Source of the DNA: Eubacteriales Family XIII. Incertae Sedis bacterium
GTDB taxonomy: Bacteria > Bacillota > Clostridia > Peptostreptococcales > Anaerovoracaceae
Reading direction: 5' to 3'
Length of the DNA: 16,438 bases
NCBI GenBank assembly: GCA_031283865.1
Contig: JAITAX010000181.1
Span: forward strand, 1 to 16,438
Both the position numbers and the translations under genes were made by a program. A model generated the notes under the pieces. It saw nothing but the letters and a program-made list of their open reading frames with translations, was not told the DNA's origin and made no database searches. Shown piece by piece: positions 15,101 to 16,438 of the stretch (the first letter of the stretch is position 1; every line of letters starts with the position of its first letter).

Positions 15101-16176
15101 CCGCGGAAAGCGCGGCCGGCGGCGTCTACCGGTATTTTAAACCCGGAGCGCTCGATTTCCTGAACAGCGCGGTTGAGGCGCTTCCCGAAAGCGCGGGAAA
15201 GGCTTTCTTAAAGGCCGATTTGGCCGCAAGGCTCAGGGATTTGGACGAGCAGGCCGAAAAATTGATTTCGGAGAAGATACGGGCGGGCGTAGAGGGACTG
15301 CCGGAGAAGATAAGCGGCAAGATCGAAGAGAAGCTGCGGGAAAAGATCGGCGCCGTCTTGGCGGCAAAGGGCGCTGAGAAAGAGGAGAGCGACGAAGAAA
15401 GCGACGCGCGCGTAAAGATGTTGGAAAGCGCAATGCAAGAGGCCGTCATAGCGGCGGTAAATTCGGTCGGCGGCGAAGCCGCAACCCCGGAGGAGGAGTC
15501 CAAATGGGTGGATGTTTCGCTGGCGGCAAGTTTATCGCTCGGCGGAAAATATGAAACGAGACGCCCCGCCGCCAATAAGGAAACGGTGCTGACAAGCGCG
15601 GTCTGCGGCGCTTCAGCCTCGGCCTCGTTCGCGTTTGCCGGGGCTTCGTTCGCCAAGAGCGCGGAGGCGAGCTTTTCCGCCTCGCTCGAGCGCAGGTTTA
15701 CCGATTCAAAACTGACGGGCGTCACCATGTCGCGCAGATACGAAATCGGCGGCGATACGGCTGCCGGGGACGCCAAAGAGATCCTCGCGTCTTTCGGCTT
15801 GTCCAACGTGACCCTCGAACGCGATATGCGCGGGGAGTTGAACCGATACGAATCGGTGCACATGGTCGTCGAGGCCGAGATGACGCAGGAGGGCATGGAG
15901 AAATACCGCGAGGCGCAAAAGGCGAAGCGCACGGCTAACAGCATGATGATCCTCAGCGACAGAAAGAATTACGTGAATACGGAGATACGCATAGAGGCGC
16001 CCGTCAATTCCGTGAGCTGCGAGCGCGGCTTGGAGACGGAAGTGGACGTTTCCGCGCTCGGGGATGGCGGCGCCCTGAGGCTCGGTTTCAAGATCGGCGC
16101 GTCGGGGGAAATTATCCGCTGTCAGCGCTACAACGCCGTCAGGCGCGCCGCGGGGGGTTCGGCGGCCTCCGCGTGA
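9181..16176 (+). CDS. Giant 2331-residue protein of unknown function
   Basis: I do not recognise the family. The ATG has a G-rich site (GGGGGGAC) about 5 nt upstream. No signal peptide, transmembrane helix, LPXTG or secretion repeat is visible, so it is cytoplasmic or exported non-classically. Residues 1-1750 are highly charged (Glu, Arg, Lys, Ala) and mostly helical, with likely coiled coils at about 87-135 and 355-430 (runs such as EERAAAEAERRRLAEAEAA). Two diverged copies of one module occupy about 1207-1390 and 1408-1590. From about 1765 the character changes: residues 1765-1860 and 1900-1930 are beta-rich with alternating small/hydrophobic residues (SVTVSEITGSVDLGLTLS). Residues 1930-2100 are helical again. 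Residues 2108-2320 are a second beta-rich segment (ASASASFAFAGASF). Codon use matches the GC-rich housekeeping genes. Possible roles are a scaffold, a tethered toxin or a pore-forming effector; none is proven. Confidence 0.93.
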   Translation: MPEDALYKDEEQRISRDFRAIVTDDRESVGRDEVYRDYHRHNTVHEGEQFFFSNAYGDAKDGEYSIKSTARQFAAKNAEPVLDETGSKSERKRKKKEHEAAKKRWEEARKRQARYDAAGDRIERAIIAERLRESASEDGVLSIPADYDEVMAADAAETADLAEKQARYSIYRTDPKYRKLLENRWIGISLATRTEAERNRLSPEERAETDDAESFYDEMFAGINTARDFMAAAHAATAGRDAESKKIYERLTRRLAEASNSYALNEREVKALQNIRREILSVPGADAETETACSAKADVQRRVRTILREEIRTIVSLIRTAQTSGALTPQDEKYLSLNGIDADVFRGIKTRREGHAADIERESEEESRRLEAAGRLRSEEERAAAEAERRRLAEAEAAGFKSELEDRFAEIFGRVSEVREALSRLEKGAGGAAAAVAARLADLKGEIETFLATKAYDGDLKEYFGGAAALAGEKQAELTGAVDTAFALYRLRVNAGLEALKDGETEARVDFLVDAEASEYCNERNRDAFERRIADEINHDAELRKVTEELNADLEKIRGVLHEADVSTDENDRKIDRAERIAYMKKLNACLATLEKQRAALRAVETEPGAEAQERKRDLHRSLFAKRTAAYSAAAAAVTENISALAFAKYKRSIRRRTNIERNLPKTAEAMRTRIARVSLSDDEMKNLSAHIAGGRLTEREIERLRENFAVFLTAKYRGNEDLDARLNRISADGFVREDDRAALSAAASYIITTEKKPELESALETASAAALEELRQELRAPNLLNTDSREAANNVGAKLGALALIARKNLIASDFAAFEADLREASESCLRGMKERLAGTYAYTEHAFLDRLLIDAELHPGVLRQLGAMKPEEQEALLKRIYGEKADALAAIDELLIGREDLDDLAIVLKAKRLKANAEPDSNEMYSMTAGHDAARLVRTCRGFIGDVKAKRPKDKALVDRMEQLERLDDKALIEALLRGKAAGNLPGAEFLYLNAYALILSAEKGAPVTAEEIQKTEAGKGCALEKIEAALKSKLASEEQYAKADNLLKRQMSVYDSERLGNRVMNFFGEFFGRDLSRERLGLRALNGLIELEDQSEARELQMGLARETFNTRMASGYDPASVNLLKRSVEDVFDGYIIKDDPGRQLMFAAGASLYKGKKARAEAARAEAAERRKAEKGSLKEQGRQRATAEDDRPGNQLLEEARSQRRDAGIEDAEEGASFAIALTAMRLLLHMDPADERLASREAWKDHREALKALNAKLPGVKNLLAITADKSSSSIPPDVKKIGDDFDNLLSSAITAGSSADFYARIKDIRDFFELYKLGERADAIVEADVCFTEQGREAELNRALGKSDDSKKSGQNSLLSDIRDRMRKHCGDIARNAKVRRLNEAAESDESGIESVFRARDERRIKYGIDHDSTEGATFALTVLAVQSLALYIMDLPDEQARRREMEACKKAFGLLRRRLGRHNNKNAFNLEAMTSEAGDRLEGSRVQRLRQDYKVLLDAFKHCETPQAFRETAEELHNFGLANRLRERAEAAIAMKPAEQSFDEKLDNAVGRKTDAKDDPLQRIRGNIENAYAKTIGAEALVAADDPGALLSRHLKSKLSVITKIAALDVFRSILPPMSFTEFSEALQNPQSEAFVLCAERLGAALADAEFEKRDALGGAAAGERYRPLAKGGEKGAASERSLSLARHFVSEFSKEITRGKQPKEWLNTNATGYQTEFSISQAQIRKDAGAAASAAHKSLLVGDMIERLTERVGKDSVLHISNYAGGSVGASVTVSEITGSVDLGLTLSNDLSVEHGVDKDGEDRWSVYIGGEIQARLAASIKADLGPVEVGAGATLNLSGASGMRLDFETADKCKGFLQYFLTGGHSPAESEAGPDAQAAYERQDGGKSAVYALGMSNRIVPIRSVAGSITLDASVSLGENALRTASGLIAELAEISEISSITAPAAEALGKIGASAAERVIGAAESAAGGVYRYFKPGALDFLNSAVEALPESAGKAFLKADLAARLRDLDEQAEKLISEKIRAGVEGLPEKISGKIEEKLREKIGAVLAAKGAEKEESDEESDARVKMLESAMQEAVIAAVNSVGGEAATPEEESKWVDVSLAASLSLGGKYETRRPAANKETVLTSAVCGASASASFAFAGASFAKSAEASFSASLERRFTDSKLTGVTMSRRYEIGGDTAAGDAKEILASFGLSNVTLERDMRGELNRYESVHMVVEAEMTQEGMEKYREAQKAKRTANSMMILSDRKNYVNTEIRIEAPVNSVSCERGLETEVDVSALGDGGALRLGFKIGASGEIIRCQRYNAVRRAAGGSAASA
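12799..13350 (+). repeat. Internal protein repeat copy A of the giant gene
   Basis: This encodes residues about 1207-1390. It aligns with copy B through RSQRRDAGI...EEGASFAIALTAM and, about 90 residues later, LGERADAIVEADVCFTEQ. Conservation is at the protein level; the DNA copies are clearly diverged, so the duplication is old. Confidence 0.75.
13402..13950 (+). repeat. Internal protein repeat copy B of the giant gene
   Basis: This encodes residues about 1408-1590. It matches copy A through RDERRIKYGI...TEGATFALTVLAV and LRERAEAAIAMKPAEQ. Offsets between matched motifs are about 201-203 residues. The segment between the copies (about 1391-1407) is acidic and probably a linker. Confidence 0.75.
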
Positions 16177-16188
16177 GCGGGGGCGATT
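16162..16188 (+). repeat. 27-bp direct repeat, copy 1, a GNRA hairpin spanning the stop codon
   Basis: This unit is identical to 16223-16249. It folds into an 8-bp stem (GCCTCCGC 16165-16172 with GCGGGGGC 16177-16184, one G-U pair) closed by a GTGA loop, a GNRA tetraloop. The TGA of the giant gene forms the last three bases of that loop. No T-tract follows. Confidence 0.85.
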
Positions 16189-16222
16189 GTCGAACACGTT
16201 TCTAAATTCCGAGCCTGCGCGC

Positions 16223-16249
16223 GCGGCCTCCGCGTGAGCGGGGGCGATT
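16223..16249 (+). repeat. 27-bp direct repeat, copy 2
   Basis: This is an exact second copy 61 bp downstream of the first, with the same stem (16226-16233 and 16238-16245) and GTGA loop (16234-16237), here in noncoding DNA. It lies between the giant gene and the promoter at 16268. Confidence 0.85.
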
Positions 16250-16267
16250 CTATCGGCAAAATTTTCA

Positions 16268-16296
16268 TTGTAATCCGCCGCGATTTTGGGTATTAT
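16268..16296 (+). promoter_or_regulatory. Sigma-A-like promoter upstream of the Rpn-family gene
   Basis: TTGTAA (16268-16273) and TATTAT (16291-16296) are separated by 17 bp. Transcription would begin near 16303, about 40 nt before the ATG at 16342. The strong ribosome binding site AAAGGAGG (16327-16334) lies 7 nt from that ATG. Confidence 0.6.
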
Positions 16297-16341
16297 ATAG
16301 GCAAAGAGAACCGAGCGGACGCGTCCAAAGGAGGCCGGCGT

Positions 16342-16438
16342 ATGGAACAATCCGTAAATGTGAACCGAAAATACAAGAGCAGCGTGTTTGAGAGTTATTT
16401 CAGCGACGGGAAAAGGCTGATAGAGGTGTATAATGCCA
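16342..16438 (+). CDS. Rpn-family recombination-promoting nuclease/putative transposase, N-terminal fragment
   Basis: Only the first 32 codons are inside the window. The visible NRKYKSSVFESYFSDGKRL followed by IEVYNA matches the conserved start of clostridial Rpn proteins (PD-(D/E)XK nuclease family, formerly annotated as transposases), where N-(R/K)-(K)-Y-K-x-S-V-F-x-x-x-F leads into a helix ending in (E/L)YNA. These proteins are endonucleases that promote RecA-independent recombination and often occur in many copies per genome. The catalytic residues lie beyond the window edge. The start is well supported by AAAGGAGG with a 7-nt spacer and by an upstream promoter. It is a separate transcription unit from the giant gene. 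Confidence 0.72.
   Translation, partial: MEQSVNVNRKYKSSVFESYFSDGKRLIEVYNA

Overview
The window looks like a chromosomal segment from a GC-rich Firmicute, most likely a clostridial lineage; that placement is inference. It rests on the origin-proximal order jag/khpB-mnmE-mnmG-rsmG, strong purine-rich ribosome binding sites, a LytTR/GHKL two-component system, a secreted protein with copper-amine-oxidase-N-like stalk repeats, and the start of an Rpn-family gene. Every gene I accept lies on the + strand. I saw no tRNA, rRNA, CRISPR array, complete transposase or DnaA-box cluster.

Region 1 (1-4444) is the conserved housekeeping block. It holds the 3' end of jag/khpB, then mnmE, mnmG and rsmG, packed with ATGA and GTGA overlaps. 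MnmE and MnmG together modify the wobble uridine of tRNAs, and RsmG methylates 16S rRNA. A Rho-independent terminator overlaps the rsmG stop codon, and the last codons of rsmG contain a perfect 26-bp palindrome.

Region 2 (about 4445-8150) is visibly poorer in G+C and looks like an insert or accessory cassette. It opens with a phased heptamer array that ends in an inverted copy. Then come a LytTR response regulator and a 7-TM GHKL histidine kinase in one operon with its own terminator, a secreted two-repeat stalk protein, and a 309-bp gap. The gap holds interleaved inverted repeats, 13-bp tandem repeats and a good sigma-A-like promoter whose -35 box sits in a perfect palindrome. A 13-bp sequence is repeated at both ends of this region.

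Region 3 (8179-16176) is GC-rich again. It is a likely two-gene operon of a two-domain GNAT acetyltransferase and, 48 bp later, a 2331-residue protein I cannot assign to any family. The giant protein has no signal peptide or membrane anchor that I can see. It is mostly charged alpha-helix with coiled coils, carries a diverged internal duplication (about residues 1207-1390 and 1408-1590), and ends in two beta-rich, alternating-pattern segments separated by a helical linker. This gene pair, its palindrome-controlled promoter and its duplicated 3' hairpin are the best candidates for something undescribed.

Region 4 (16177-16438) holds the second copy of a 27-bp hairpin repeat that also spans the giant gene's stop codon, a promoter, and the first 32 codons of an Rpn-family nuclease/transposase-like gene that runs off the window.
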